DNA of 64,000 bases from assembly GCF_001431315.2 (NCBI RefSeq), contig NZ_LKHV02000001.1, positions 2,850,758-2,914,757 of the forward strand, written 5' to 3'. This stretch comes from Candidatus Berkiella cookevillensis. Lineage in GTDB: Bacteria > Pseudomonadota > Gammaproteobacteria > Berkiellales > Berkiellaceae. The notes under the pieces are model-generated. The model searched no databases, was not told where the DNA came from, and saw nothing but the letters and a program-made list of their open reading frames with translations. Of this stretch, positions 17,745-28,310 are shown one piece after another. The number at the start of each line of letters is the position of its first letter. Within the stretch, counting starts at the first letter, position 1. Made by a program: the position numbers and the translations under genes.

Positions 17745-18335
17745 TTACAACGCTTTTGTGTTACCCATCGCTCGAATCCAACAACATTCTAAAAATCGTA
17801 ACAGGCTGAAAAACATCTCTTTGAAAAAATGGCGCCTAAAACTCTTCAAAGGTTTAGAGAAATATCTAGCCTGGCAAGGAGCCAAGGTTGCCGCCAACAT
17901 ACCCGTGAGCAATCGATCATCTATCAAGAGTAAACGACTTGATTCAATCCCTCGGTAATTCGCAATCTCCCAAATACCATCTGGATAAGGTTTTTTTGCC
18001 ACGCCTCGCACCACTTGAATGCCAGGGAAATGCTCTCGAAAATAACGCAAACGCTCTGGCTTTGCTTTATTCGTCAAAATAGCAACACGTGGCTCGCCAA
18101 TCGACAGGCAAAGCTTCTCTAACCACTTGTGTGCCTCAGGCGTTGGTCTATTTGCATCATGGGGTGCCAAAACACCATCAAAATCTAATACAACAACCGC
18201 CACATGTGCGGCCTCAATCATTTCTACTGTTAAATCACTTAGACTTGTTAGCTGTAACTTGGGATTGGTCAAAAATTCTTTAAGTCTGTGGCGTTCTCTC
18301 CAACCATTTTGCATCGCAAATACTATTCTATTCAT
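17745..18335 (-). CDS. HAD-superfamily phosphatase (YqeG/IIIA-like)
   Basis: A 196-residue HAD hydrolase. Motif I is DFDGVLAPHD (Asp51, Asp53), motif II is ILTNK (Thr88), motif III Lys114/115 in AKKPYPDG, motif IV the Asp139-Asp140 pair in LLIDDRLLTG. There is almost no cap insertion, as in subclass III enzymes such as YqeG. The C-terminal 35 residues are basic and aromatic and could touch the membrane. The start overlaps the stop of the dehydrogenase gene by 4 bp (ATGA), so the two are coupled; a role in clearing a phosphorylated by-product is only a guess. Confidence 0.78.
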   Translation of the reverse strand: MNRIVFAMQNGWRERHRLKEFLTNPKLQLTSLSDLTVEMIEAAHVAVVVLDFDGVLAPHDANRPTPEAHKWLEKLCLSIGEPRVAILTNKAKPERLRYFREHFPGIQVVRGVAKKPYPDGIWEIANYRGIESSRLLLIDDRLLTGMLAATLAPCQARYFSKPLKSFRRHFFKEMFFSLLRFLECCWIRAMGNTKAL

Positions 18336-19291
18336 AACACCTTATTTCTTTGTTTTCCCTCTTTGAAGGCCAATATATTGTAAGTCAGCTCATCAATCAA
18401 TCTCTGCCTAGATTCAACCGCATTCCACGCAACATGCGGTGTAATAATAAGATTTGGACATTGACCCGATAAAAGTGGGAGCAAAGGACTGGGTGGCTCC
18501 TGTGCAAGCACATCTAAGGCAGCGCCTTGAATAGAACCATGCATCAAGGCCTCATAGAGCGCCTTTTCATCAATTAAACCGCCACGAGAAGTATTTATAA
18601 GGAAAGCGCTTGGTTTCATTGCTTCTAATTCTGGTGCGCCAATCATATCTCTGGTTTGCGCTATCAGCGGGCAATGCAAAGTGAGAATATCTGCAGAGCG
18701 AATAAGCTCTGTAAAAGGCACACGATCTGAACGCAAAGAAACACTATTCTTATGCTCACTCACCATTACCTTCATGCCAAAGGCACGCGCAAGCTCTGCA
18801 ACTGCTTTACCAATGGCACCATATCCCACAATACCTAAGGTTTTATTAAGAAGCTCATTTGTTGAATAGTTGTCTAAGCAAAATCTTTGAGCACGCGCCC
18901 ATTCGCCTTCAAAAACCAATGTATGATAACGTGTAATCTGACTCATGAGACTAATCATCAAGCCAAAGGTATGCTGCACAACAGCAGGTGTAGAATAATT
19001 CACAACATTACAAACAAAGATCCCCAACTCGTGCGCAGCTTTGAGATCAACGTGGTCAGTACCTGTGGCCGCAATACAAATACATTTTAATTGAGGATTT
19101 TGTGCCAAGAGGCTACGCGTGAGTGGGACTTTATTCGTTACAACTAACTCAGCATCTTGTAAGCGCGCCAAAGTCTGAGCTTCAGACGTAGTCGTATCAA
19201 AATGCTGCCAATGCTCTAACGCATTATCAAAAGCAGTAAAATCAATACCTGCTGCTTGGATAGTAGCTCTATCTAAAAATATTCCTCTCAA
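18332..19291 (-). CDS. D-2-hydroxyacid dehydrogenase (HprA/glycerate dehydrogenase-like)
   Basis: A 319-residue NAD-dependent enzyme of the D-isomer-specific 2-hydroxyacid dehydrogenase family. The NAD motif GYGAIG is at 156-161; the catalytic triad is Arg236 (INTSRGGLI), Glu265 (LAQEPP) and His286 (ITPHVAWN). It most resembles glycerate/hydroxypyruvate reductases, but substrate cannot be fixed from sequence. The frame starts with TTG at 19291, giving LRGIFLDRA, the normal family N-terminus; no ATG lies nearby. Confidence 0.87.
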   Translation of the reverse strand: MRGIFLDRATIQAAGIDFTAFDNALEHWQHFDTTTSEAQTLARLQDAELVVTNKVPLTRSLLAQNPQLKCICIAATGTDHVDLKAAHELGIFVCNVVNYSTPAVVQHTFGLMISLMSQITRYHTLVFEGEWARAQRFCLDNYSTNELLNKTLGIVGYGAIGKAVAELARAFGMKVMVSEHKNSVSLRSDRVPFTELIRSADILTLHCPLIAQTRDMIGAPELEAMKPSAFLINTSRGGLIDEKALYEALMHGSIQGAALDVLAQEPPSPLLPLLSGQCPNLIITPHVAWNAVESRQRLIDELTYNILAFKEGKQRNKVL

Positions 19292-19381
19292 AAATCACCC
19301 GCGTCATTTAAAATGTATGAAGAATATATGAGCATTATTTACTAATAATGTATAGTCTTTGTGGCTGAATTTTTAGAAGAC

Positions 19382-19410
19382 GACTGCTTGGCATGAGCGA
19401 ACAAGCAGTC
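19382..19410. other. Stem-loop, possible terminator or mRNA element
   Basis: GACTGCTTG (19382-19390) pairs perfectly with CAAGCAGTC (19402-19410) around an 11-nt loop. It lies downstream of the small membrane protein gene and upstream of the dehydrogenase gene on the minus strand. No T-run follows, so its role is unclear. Confidence 0.45.
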
Positions 19411-19465
19411 ATGTATAAAAAGCGATGGCTCTGTCTGTAGCATTAAAATCTAAGTCGGAACGCTT

Positions 19466-19606
19466 CTATATTCTCAAAGGCTTTGCAACTTTAATAGCAG
19501 GCTTGGATTGTTTTGACACACTGGCCAAACGAACCATCCAAGCAAATAATGAACCCACAGAAACAAGTATCAGAATCATTGATAGCGCAAATATTACCCC
19601 AGTCAT
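19466..19606 (-). CDS. Small single-span membrane protein of 46 residues, unknown
   Basis: Minus-strand ATG at 19606 is preceded by GGAGAGG, a strong ribosome site at 5-bp spacing. The product is MTGVIFALSMILILV then SVGSLFAWMVRLASVSK and a basic tail ending PLRI. One hydrophobic span covers about residues 3-24. It lies 99 bp downstream of speA on the same strand and may share its transcript. I know of no family name. A longer plus-strand frame over the same DNA has no such features and was rejected. Confidence 0.55.
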   Translation of the reverse strand: MTGVIFALSMILILVSVGSLFAWMVRLASVSKQSKPAIKVAKPLRI

Positions 19607-19705
19607 GACGACCTCTCCGAATGACCGATGTTCGGCTCTTCTGGTTAAGTTAAAATCCTTTTCAACATTATTCTAAGCAAAGTAACATCTAGACGCAATC
19701 AGATT

Positions 19706-21607
19706 TTAATTTTCTTCCTCTAAATAAGTGTAACCATTTAAGCCCGATCCCAACATATCTAAATATTGCCTCTTAATTTCAGAGTTTAATGGCACAGACT
19801 CCAATTGAAGTTTATAACTGCGCATCAATCTTTGTGGATCAAAATTGACTAAACTCAATACCTTTTCAACGCTATCACCCAAAACCGGCTCAACTAACTG
19901 AAAAGTACCTTGCTCGGTTATTTCAACATGAACGGAATCCGTGTCGCCAAATAGATTGTGCAAATCACCTAAAATTTCCTGATAGGCGCCCACTAAGAAA
20001 ATACCTAGCAAATGCTCTTTGTTATCAAAAAAAGGTGGAATAGGTAAACTCTTCTCAATACCTTCACCATCTACATATTGGTTAATGCGCCCATCTGAGT
20101 CACAGGTCATATCTTGAATAACCGCTCGATAGCTAGGCGGCACATTTAAATTTTTAAGCGGCATAATGGGAAATATTTGGTCAATAGCCCAAGCATCTGG
20201 AATAGACTGAAATAAAGAGAAATTACAAAATAGTTTATAGGCTAGTTTTTCATTTAACTCATCTAAAAGTTCACGGTTCTTACTTTTATTGTCAGTCAGC
20301 TCTTTTTGTATGGTACGACATATTTTATTAAATAGTCCTTCAGCAAAGGCACGAGACTCAATGGTTATTTTAGCTTGCGCAAATAATAGATGCGTCTGTG
20401 CAATACAAGATTTAGCAACATGATAGACCTCACTCCAAGAATGAGGCTTTAGTTGCTCGGATAATGCCCATAGCTGATTAATGCAGTCGGGCTGCTTGAT
20501 TTCTAGATGCTCTGGTAAAGAAAGGTTTGTTTCAGCAGGTGCCTCATAATCAACAACTTGAGTAATCAAAACAGCATGATGCGCAACCATGGCTCTACCG
20601 GATTCGGTGATAATCGCAGGCTGCTGGATTTGCCTTTCATCACAGAGCTTAGCCATCGTTTTTACAATAACATCGGCATATTCTCGAAATGAATAATTAA
20701 CAGAACAATCATTGCGGGATCGCGTACCTTCATAATCAATACCTAAACCCCCGCCCACATCCACCATTTCTAGCGGAGCCCCTAAACGACAACACTCAGA
20801 AAATAAACTTGCAAACTCTTGCATAGCAACTTCAATTTCATGAATATTTGCCACTTGCGAACCTAAATGACAATGTAACAATTTTAAACTAGGTAAATAG
20901 CCGGTTTCTTTTAAGTGCTCAATCGCTTTTAATATTTGATAGGTGGTTAAACCAAATTTTGATTTTTCACCGCCAGTGTTCTGCCATTTACCTTTGCCAA
21001 TCATCGTTAAGCGCGAACGTAATCCCAGCAATGGCTCAATACCCAATTTCTTGGATTCTTCAATCACTAAATTTAATTCGGATAATTTCTCAATGATGAT
21101 AAAGATTCGATGCCCTAATACCCGTCCCACCAAAGCCAAACGAATAAATTCTCTATCTTTATAGCCATTGCAAATAATAAGCTGCTCACGACCTGCATTT
21201 AAAGCCAGCACCGCCATCAGCTCTGGCTTGCTACCCGCCTCCAAACCAACATCAGATTTTAAGATCTCTTCTACGACTCTACGTTGCTGGTTAACTTTAA
21301 TAGGATACACTGGCCTAAAGTCGCCTTCATAACCATGATTCTGTTTGGCATGACTAAAAGCTTCATTTAACTGCATAATTCGATTACGCAGAATATCAGA
21401 AAAACGAATTAAGACAGGCAAAGTCAAGCCTTCTTTCTTAAGCTGACTAATAATATCATTTAAACTAATTTCTGCTTGGTTATTGTTATTAGATATCTTA
21501 GCGATTAAATCACCCGCCTCATTGATATCAAAATACCCATCGCTCCAGCGATGGATGTTGTATATATTGCGTGCCGATTCAATTGACCAATCAGAACTCT
21601 TTAACAT
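19706..21607 (-). CDS. speA: Biosynthetic arginine decarboxylase
   Basis: SpeA makes agmatine from arginine, the first step of a route to putrescine. The product is about 633 residues, normal for the family. Motifs: PLP lysine in VYPIKVNQQRRVVEEI, LLHCHLGSQ, VDVGGGLGIDYEGTRS, and the C-terminal CDSDGRINQYVDGEG containing the substrate-binding Cys-Asp. ATG 21607 has AAGGAAA about 8 bp upstream; an in-frame ATG at 21643 has poorer support. It is divergent from speE. No agmatinase or agmatine deiminase gene is visible in the window. Confidence 0.95.
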   Translation of the reverse strand: MLKSSDWSIESARNIYNIHRWSDGYFDINEAGDLIAKISNNNNQAEISLNDIISQLKKEGLTLPVLIRFSDILRNRIMQLNEAFSHAKQNHGYEGDFRPVYPIKVNQQRRVVEEILKSDVGLEAGSKPELMAVLALNAGREQLIICNGYKDREFIRLALVGRVLGHRIFIIIEKLSELNLVIEESKKLGIEPLLGLRSRLTMIGKGKWQNTGGEKSKFGLTTYQILKAIEHLKETGYLPSLKLLHCHLGSQVANIHEIEVAMQEFASLFSECCRLGAPLEMVDVGGGLGIDYEGTRSRNDCSVNYSFREYADVIVKTMAKLCDERQIQQPAIITESGRAMVAHHAVLITQVVDYEAPAETNLSLPEHLEIKQPDCINQLWALSEQLKPHSWSEVYHVAKSCIAQTHLLFAQAKITIESRAFAEGLFNKICRTIQKELTDNKSKNRELLDELNEKLAYKLFCNFSLFQSIPDAWAIDQIFPIMPLKNLNVPPSYRAVIQDMTCDSDGRINQYVDGEGIEKSLPIPPFFDNKEHLLGIFLVGAYQEILGDLHNLFGDTDSVHVEITEQGTFQLVEPVLGDSVEKVLSLVNFDPQRLMRSYKLQLESVPLNSEIKRQYLDMLGSGLNGYTYLEEEN

Positions 21608-21797
21608 GAGGCGCTTTCCTTTTTGATATTCTGTAAGACGCATTAATTTAAGATTTAGGATACAGCCACCACCCCAAAAAACGTTTGTTGCCTGGCTTAT
21701 TCTGGCTTTTTAGCTTTTTTAACCACGAATTTGCCGTGGATATTATATAAATTTACTGACAATTGCGAGAAATCACTCTGCTCGACTCCCAGAAAAC

Positions 21798-21826
21798 TTG
21801 ATGCAAAGATTTATATCCTGTATCTT
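21798..21826 (+). promoter_or_regulatory. Possible promoter of speE
   Basis: TTGATG (21798-21803) and TATCTT (21821-21826) are separated by 17 bp, about 45 bp upstream of the speE start in the divergent speA-speE intergenic region. The -10 match is moderate. Confidence 0.35.
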
Positions 21827-21871
21827 GCCGGTCTCAATTTTATTCTTCTAACCGATGTATAAGGGAAAAGC

Positions 21872-23113
<1,242 letters not shown>

Positions 23114-23257
23114 TCACACCTGTCATTAAGGTCATGTATGATGACACGATTATAGGTAAATAGCTCGTTGTCTAGCCTACAATATCGTAGCGCATATACT
23201 ATAGAGACTCATCTCAACTGGTTTTTGGAAAAATGCCTGGAAACATTTGGAGACATC

Positions 23258-23512
23258 ATGATTTCTGATCTTAAAAAAAATTTTGTTGAACAGCTTATGC
23301 TAAACGTCCCCACAAGCTTACTCAGCATTAAAAATGAGATTGAGCCTTGGATTCATAATTTTTTAACAGATTGGTTAGCCCAACATGATTTGGTTACACA
23401 AGCTGAGTTCGATTTACAATGCCAACGTCTAAACAACATGCAAGAAAAATTTAAGGCATTACAAGACAAAATTACACTGCTCGAAACACAATTAAAAGAA
23501 GCTACGCCATAA
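23258..23512 (+). CDS. ubiK: UbiK (YqiC) ubiquinone biosynthesis accessory factor
   Basis: An 84-residue protein of the BMFP/UbiK family. The conserved half LVTQAEFDLQCQRLNNMQEK and following ALQDKITLLETQLKEA form a coiled coil like E. coli UbiK. UbiK binds UbiJ and supports ubiquinone synthesis under oxygen. ATG 23258 follows GGAGACATC, a good ribosome site; a longer in-frame reading from 23168 would add 30 residues not typical of the family. It is monocistronic, with no terminator recognised. Confidence 0.85.
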   Translation: MISDLKKNFVEQLMLNVPTSLLSIKNEIEPWIHNFLTDWLAQHDLVTQAEFDLQCQRLNNMQEKFKALQDKITLLETQLKEATP

Positions 23513-23952
23513 GCACTTTATAGTCACAGCACATGATGTGTCGGGTAGGCGTCAAGCCTCGCGCAACCTTCGTTCCCATAAAAGTACATGAGGATTGCGA
23601 GAGAACGAAGCCTATAGATGAAGCAATAATATGCGATGCATCATTCACGTCGCTTAAATAATAAATATTTCGTTTAAACATTACTCAAGACAGCATGATG
23701 CCATGAGTAATAATGCTGCCAAAATTTATAGCACATACTCTACTGCAAAAATAATCTGCAATTCGCTTAATTTTTATCCTGTTATTAACCATCATTTTTT
23801 AAAAATACGCAGCCTATATATTTTTCTAACATGCTAAGTTAGTGTTCTATAAATAGTCTTAATATGATTAATATGTGCATTGACTAGTACGACACCCCCA
23901 AAAAAATGTAGAATGGTAAATTACTCGACCATTCAAATGAGAAATAAATTAC
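23513..23952. other. 440-bp intergenic region with an imperfect inverted repeat
   Basis: There is no convincing reading frame. At 23545-23615 an imperfect inverted repeat includes TTCGTTC and later GAACGAA, flanked by AAGCCT at both ends. Its first part, TAGGCGTCAAGCCTCGC (23546-23562), recurs with one change at 42384-42400. The remainder is AT-rich and must contain the promoter of the antiporter gene; I could not place it with confidence. Confidence 0.45.
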
Positions 23953-25944
23953 GTGCACGCTCCTGAAATCTTGCTCATCACACTTACTGCTTCTGTTGTC
24001 ATCGTAACATTGCTACGACGTTTACATTTACCGCCATTGCTTGGTTACTTAATGGCAGGTGCATTGGTGGGTCCACATTGTTTTAGATTATTAGAGACCC
24101 GAGAAGAGATGAGCTACATTGCCGAATTTGGTGTTGTATTCTTACTCTTTAACATTGGTCTAGAACTCTCTTTACCAAAGCTTATCTCAATGCGGAGACC
24201 CTTGTTAGGCTTAGGTGGATTACAAGTTGCTATTTGTACAGCGATTGCACTGGGTGCATCCACGCTCTTGGGAACGCCGCTTCCCGCATCGATTGCCATT
24301 GCAGGCGCACTTGCGCTGTCATCGACAGCCATTGCAACCAAACTATTGATTGAGCAAGATGAGTTGCAGCAACCCCATGGTAAGCTATCGCTCAGTATCT
24401 TACTGTTTCAAGATCTTGCTGCTGTTCCCTTTTTGATTATCATTCCTGCCATGGCAGTGACCACCGGAGGTGGTGACTCAATCACCTATACCCTACTACA
24501 ACGATTACTGACAGGAACCGTAATATTCTTCGTTATGTTGGCTGCAGGCCGCTGGTTATTAAGGCCGCTCTTTCATCAAATTGCCAATGCGCGTTCATCA
24601 GAACTCTTTATGCTAACCGCACTCTTGATAGTATTTGCATCTGCGCTACTGACAGAGCATTTTGGTTTATCGCTTTCTTTAGGCGCATTCTTAGCGGGCG
24701 TGATGCTTGCAGAAACAGAATATGCGCATCAAATAGAATCTGACATTCAACCCTTTAGAGATATTTTATTAGGCTTTTTCTTTATTTCTGTTGGGTTAAT
24801 GTTTGATCCTGGCGTCTTTACCACTCAATGGCAAGCATTGCTCATGATTGTGGCAGCAACGCTCATATTAAAGACGATCATCATTGCTATTTTAGCTAAG
24901 CTCGCCGGAAGCTCTTCAAGTACATCCATACGTGCAGGTATTGCTTTGGCACAAGGCGGTGAATTTGGTTTAGTATTCTTATCAAAGGCTTTTGGTTTTC
25001 ATTTAATTGATGCAAGCCTAAATCAGCTTATTATTGCAGCCGTTGTTATCAGTATGGCCATTTCTCCTTTACTGATTCGCAAAAGCGAAGCAATTGCAGA
25101 TGCCTTGTTAAATATCTATCACAAGTTCATACCAAAGTCCCAAGATACAGAACAAAGTGACGAGATCAGTACACCACCTAAAGAACAAGCAAACCACGTT
25201 ATCATCTGTGGCTATGGTCGTGTTGGACAAACATTAGCACGCTTTCTGGATTATGAGGGGATCCCTTATGTGGGCTTAGATTTAGATCCTGTACGATTAA
25301 GAGAGGCAAAAGCAGCATCTGAACCTGTCTTTTTTGGTGATGGTGCCGATGAGGATGCCTTGAAGGCCGCTGGTATCGATAAAGCCAGAATGGTAATTTC
25401 ATCTTCCAATAATACAAAACAAGCGCAAAAAACAATTATGAATGCGCGTCGTCTGAACCCTAATATCCCAATTTTGGTTCGCACAATTGATGATAGCGAC
25501 TTAGAAGCATTGCAAATAGCCGGCGCCACAGAGGTGATTCCGGACAAACTTGAATCCAGTTTAATGCTTGCTAAACACATGCTTATTTTCCTGGGTCAAA
25601 CACCACACAAAGCACAGCAACAGATTCATCAGGTGAAATTAAATCGTTACAAAATGTTACGCTCCTTTTATGAAGGCGAGAAAATTGGCCATTTAGAAAC
25701 CAACTCAAAAGAAAAACGCTCTTTACATACTATTGAGCTGACAGAAGGTTCTTATGCAATTGGTCAATCACTGGATGAGTTTTTTGCCAAAAAAGGTCAC
25801 TTTGAAATCGCTTATTTCTCTCGAAATGGCTTCAAATGCGATACACCTGCATTAGATTTTATCTTACAAGCAGGCGACATCATTGTCGTTGAAGGTACTC
25901 ACGAAGAAACCTATCAAGCAGAAGAAAAGCTCTTACAAGGATAA
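23953..25944 (+). CDS. Kef/YbaL-type CPA2 cation:proton antiporter with TrkA-N domain
   Basis: A 663-residue membrane transporter. Residues about 1-385 hold around 12 hydrophobic spans with LSSTAIATKLL and FQDLAAVPFL motifs typical of CPA2 exchangers. Near residue 413 a Rossmann domain begins (VIICGYGRVGQTLARF), then a TrkA-C-like region to the end. The architecture matches KefB/KefC/YbaL potassium efflux or K+/H+ exchange systems gated by nucleotide. The start codon is GTG. No ancillary KefF/G gene adjoins, so ligand control is unknown. Confidence 0.9.
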   Translation: MHAPEILLITLTASVVIVTLLRRLHLPPLLGYLMAGALVGPHCFRLLETREEMSYIAEFGVVFLLFNIGLELSLPKLISMRRPLLGLGGLQVAICTAIALGASTLLGTPLPASIAIAGALALSSTAIATKLLIEQDELQQPHGKLSLSILLFQDLAAVPFLIIIPAMAVTTGGGDSITYTLLQRLLTGTVIFFVMLAAGRWLLRPLFHQIANARSSELFMLTALLIVFASALLTEHFGLSLSLGAFLAGVMLAETEYAHQIESDIQPFRDILLGFFFISVGLMFDPGVFTTQWQALLMIVAATLILKTIIIAILAKLAGSSSSTSIRAGIALAQGGEFGLVFLSKAFGFHLIDASLNQLIIAAVVISMAISPLLIRKSEAIADALLNIYHKFIPKSQDTEQSDEISTPPKEQANHVIICGYGRVGQTLARFLDYEGIPYVGLDLDPVRLREAKAASEPVFFGDGADEDALKAAGIDKARMVISSSNNTKQAQKTIMNARRLNPNIPILVRTIDDSDLEALQIAGATEVIPDKLESSLMLAKHMLIFLGQTPHKAQQQIHQVKLNRYKMLRSFYEGEKIGHLETNSKEKRSLHTIELTEGSYAIGQSLDEFFAKKGHFEIAYFSRNGFKCDTPALDFILQAGDIIVVEGTHEETYQAEEKLLQG

Positions 25945-26025
25945 AGCAAGGAGGAGCCACTCCTCCCTCCTTTACCCACAGGCATGAATTAAAATAAATG
26001 GATTAAAGATAGAAGGAAACTTATT

Positions 26026-27531
26026 TTGTCAGTTGCTGTTGTATATTCCCGTGGTGCCAGTGGACTCAAATCCCCTTTAGTACATGTAGAAACGCATCTC
26101 TCTCGAGGGCTCCCACAATTTGCTATCGTTGGACTACCAGAAGCCGCGGTAAAAGAAAGTAAAGATCGTGTCCGGGGCGCCATCATTCAAGGTGGCTTTG
26201 AGTTTCCACGTAAGAGAATCATTGTCAATTTAGCGCCAGCTGATCTCCCCAAAGAGGGTGGGCGCTTTGATTTACCCATTGCCATCAGCATTCTATTAGC
26301 CTCTGAACAATTACAGGCAGAACATATTGCGCAATTTGAATTTGCAGGCGAGCTTTCTTTAAGTGGTGAACTACGATCTACAGCCGGTTTGATCCCTTTT
26401 GCACTCGGTACACAAGAAGCAGATCGCACCCTCATTTTGCCGCATGCCAACGCACATGAAGCTTCGCTGGTTCAAGGTTTGAAAGTCCTTGGTGCTCATA
26501 GTTTATTATCGGTATGCCAACATCTAAGTGGGCATCTTGCATTGCCAACGACCTTAGCCAGCGTAGCACGCCACACCAAGCAACACACACAATGCCTTTC
26601 TGATATCTCTGGTCAAGCCCATGCCAAACGTGCGCTAGAAATTGCGGCAAGTGGCCATCATAGCTTATTAATGATGGGTCCACCTGGTACGGGAAAAACC
26701 ATGCTGGCAAGCCGTTTAACCTCATTATTACCCCCCTTGCCTGCAAAGGATGCCATTGAAGTGGCCGCAATACGCTCTATCAGTCGAGGAGCTCTTGATC
26801 TGGAGCGTTTTTTAGAAAGACCTTTTCGTCGCCCCCACCACACAGCGTCTCCAGTTTCTTTAGTGGGTGGAGGACGCAACCCCAAACCAGGTGAGATCTC
26901 ACTGGCACATTTAGGCGTACTCTTTCTCGATGAATTACCTGAATTTGATAGAAAAGTATTAGAAGTATTACGTGAACCCTTGGAATCCGGCAGGGTTCAT
27001 TTATCCAGAGCACAAGGCCAAGCCGAATATCCTGCACAATGCTTGTTGGTTGCTGCGATGAATCCTTGTCCCTGCGGTTACCTCGGTGACACCTTAAAAG
27101 GATGCAGCTGTACTGAAGAACAAATCAAACGCTATCGACACAAAATTTCTGGCCCCTTGCTCGATAGAATTGATATGCATCTAGAAGTCCCTAGATTGCC
27201 TAAAGGCCAACTGAGCCAGAATAATGTAGAAGAAACCAGCGATATAGTCAGAGAACGTGTACTCAAAGCAAGAGCAATACAAGAAATGCGTTCCAACTTA
27301 CCCAATGCACACTATAACCCCAAAGAAATCAAACAATTCTGCGCATTGGATAGTACTGCACAACAGCTCTTAGAAAATGCCATGGAAAAGCTAGGTCTCT
27401 CTGCAAGAGCTTATCACCGTATTGTAAAGGTAGCGCGCACAATTGCAGATTTGGCGGATGAGAAAATGATTCAGGCAGCTTTTATTGCGGAAGCGATTCA
27501 ATTTAGGCAATTGGATCGTATTAAGAATTAA
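26026..27531 (+). CDS. comM: ComM/YifB Mg-chelatase-like AAA+ ATPase
   Basis: A 501-residue helicase-like ATPase. The N-terminal ~170 residues form the Lon-protease-like S5 fold of the family; Walker A GPPGTGKT is at 218-225, Walker B in GVLFLDELPEF, and a cysteine cluster in NPCPCGYLGDTLKGCSC follows. In Vibrio and others ComM drives branch migration during natural transformation. The gene begins with TTG at 26026 preceded by AAGGA. It follows the antiporter gene by about 80 bp. Confidence 0.93.
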   Translation: MSVAVVYSRGASGLKSPLVHVETHLSRGLPQFAIVGLPEAAVKESKDRVRGAIIQGGFEFPRKRIIVNLAPADLPKEGGRFDLPIAISILLASEQLQAEHIAQFEFAGELSLSGELRSTAGLIPFALGTQEADRTLILPHANAHEASLVQGLKVLGAHSLLSVCQHLSGHLALPTTLASVARHTKQHTQCLSDISGQAHAKRALEIAASGHHSLLMMGPPGTGKTMLASRLTSLLPPLPAKDAIEVAAIRSISRGALDLERFLERPFRRPHHTASPVSLVGGGRNPKPGEISLAHLGVLFLDELPEFDRKVLEVLREPLESGRVHLSRAQGQAEYPAQCLLVAAMNPCPCGYLGDTLKGCSCTEEQIKRYRHKISGPLLDRIDMHLEVPRLPKGQLSQNNVEETSDIVRERVLKARAIQEMRSNLPNAHYNPKEIKQFCALDSTAQQLLENAMEKLGLSARAYHRIVKVARTIADLADEKMIQAAFIAEAIQFRQLDRIKN

Positions 27532-27539
27532 GAACAGAA

Positions 27540-27809
27540 GGATTTTCAAAGTAAAGACTTTAAAAAATCCATCTGCTCACTAAAGTGAGCTCTTCCCTTG
27601 ACATCAAGGGAAGAAAATCATTCACTTCGTTCATTTCAAGAGCGTCCACCATCTTATTATTCAATAGCTGATTGCACAACGAAAAAGATGGTGAAGAGTA
27701 TTTAAGTTCAAATACTTTATTGCTAAGTTATCTCTCAGTGGTGCAAAGCACCCTATGCCCCCTTTGCTATCAAAGGGGGCGCGCCGTCTACGGCGGGGGG
27801 ATTTTCAAA
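27540..27809. repeat. Composite intergenic repeat with three hairpins
   Basis: Bounded by the direct repeat GGATTTTCAAA (27540-27550 and 27799-27809). It contains palindrome GCTCACTAAAGTGAGC (27575-27590), hairpin CTTCCCTTG/CAAGGGAAG (27592-27613), a tail AAAATCATTCACTTCGTTC, and a perfect 10-bp stem GCCCCCTTTG/CAAAGGGGGC (27757-27780) followed by CGCCGTCTACGGCG (27782-27795). It fills the gap between comM and the convergent cytochrome gene and may also stop transcription. A related module occurs at 37275-37331. Confidence 0.6.
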
Positions 27810-27820
27810 ACAACAACATT

Positions 27821-28243
27821 TTAAGGCAGCATATACTCGATAGTGGCTTTCAAAGCATCATCTGAACATTGCATACAAGTACCTTTGGGCGGCATACCGC
27901 CTTTACCCTTAATAGCACTTTGTAGCAAGGCATCAATACCCACAGCAAGGCGCGACTCCCAATCCGCTTTATTGTGAAATTTAGGAGCACCTGCAATGCC
28001 GGTTTGATGACAGATAGTGCAATAGGTATCGTATATTTTCTTAGGATCTGTTGGGCCACTTGGGGCTGCTTGCACGGGTGTCTCTGTAGAGCCACCTTCC
28101 ACAGATACTATCCCAACAGGTTTAATGCGCGCTGCAATCGATTCAGAATCCATATTGTCGACAATGGCCTGACAGGCAAATAAAGGGGATAGCCAAAAAC
28201 AGCTTAATGCTATCAATAATATATTTTTAGTTATTCTTGTCAC
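27821..28243 (-). CDS. Cytochrome c5-type monohaem protein
   Basis: A secreted c-type cytochrome of about 140 residues. A signal peptide spans residues 1-24 (NILLIALSCFWLSPLFA then Cys24). Haem motif CTICH is at 75-79, the likely axial Met117 in GGMPPKGTC, and the extra CMQC pair at 123-126 is characteristic of cytochrome c5. The GTG at 28243, with GGAG upstream, gives a proper signal peptide; the frame is open 27 codons further but would overlap the upstream gene. Role: periplasmic electron carrier to a terminal oxidase. Confidence 0.85.
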   Translation of the reverse strand: MTRITKNILLIALSCFWLSPLFACQAIVDNMDSESIAARIKPVGIVSVEGGSTETPVQAAPSGPTDPKKIYDTYCTICHQTGIAGAPKFHNKADWESRLAVGIDALLQSAIKGKGGMPPKGTCMQCSDDALKATIEYMLP

Positions 28244-28310
28244 TATCAGCTCCAAACAATAGGAATATTCAAACTGGCACAGTATAACAAAGCACCCAGC
28301 AAGACGAAAA

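Noticed and set aside
19425..19676. An 83-residue plus-strand frame
   Set aside because: It is antisense to the 46-aa membrane protein, which has the stronger ribosome site and a clear membrane helix.
23545..23615. The inverted repeat after ubiK as an intrinsic terminator
   Set aside because: Pairing is imperfect with a long loop and no T-tract follows on the plus strand; kept only as an intergenic repeat.
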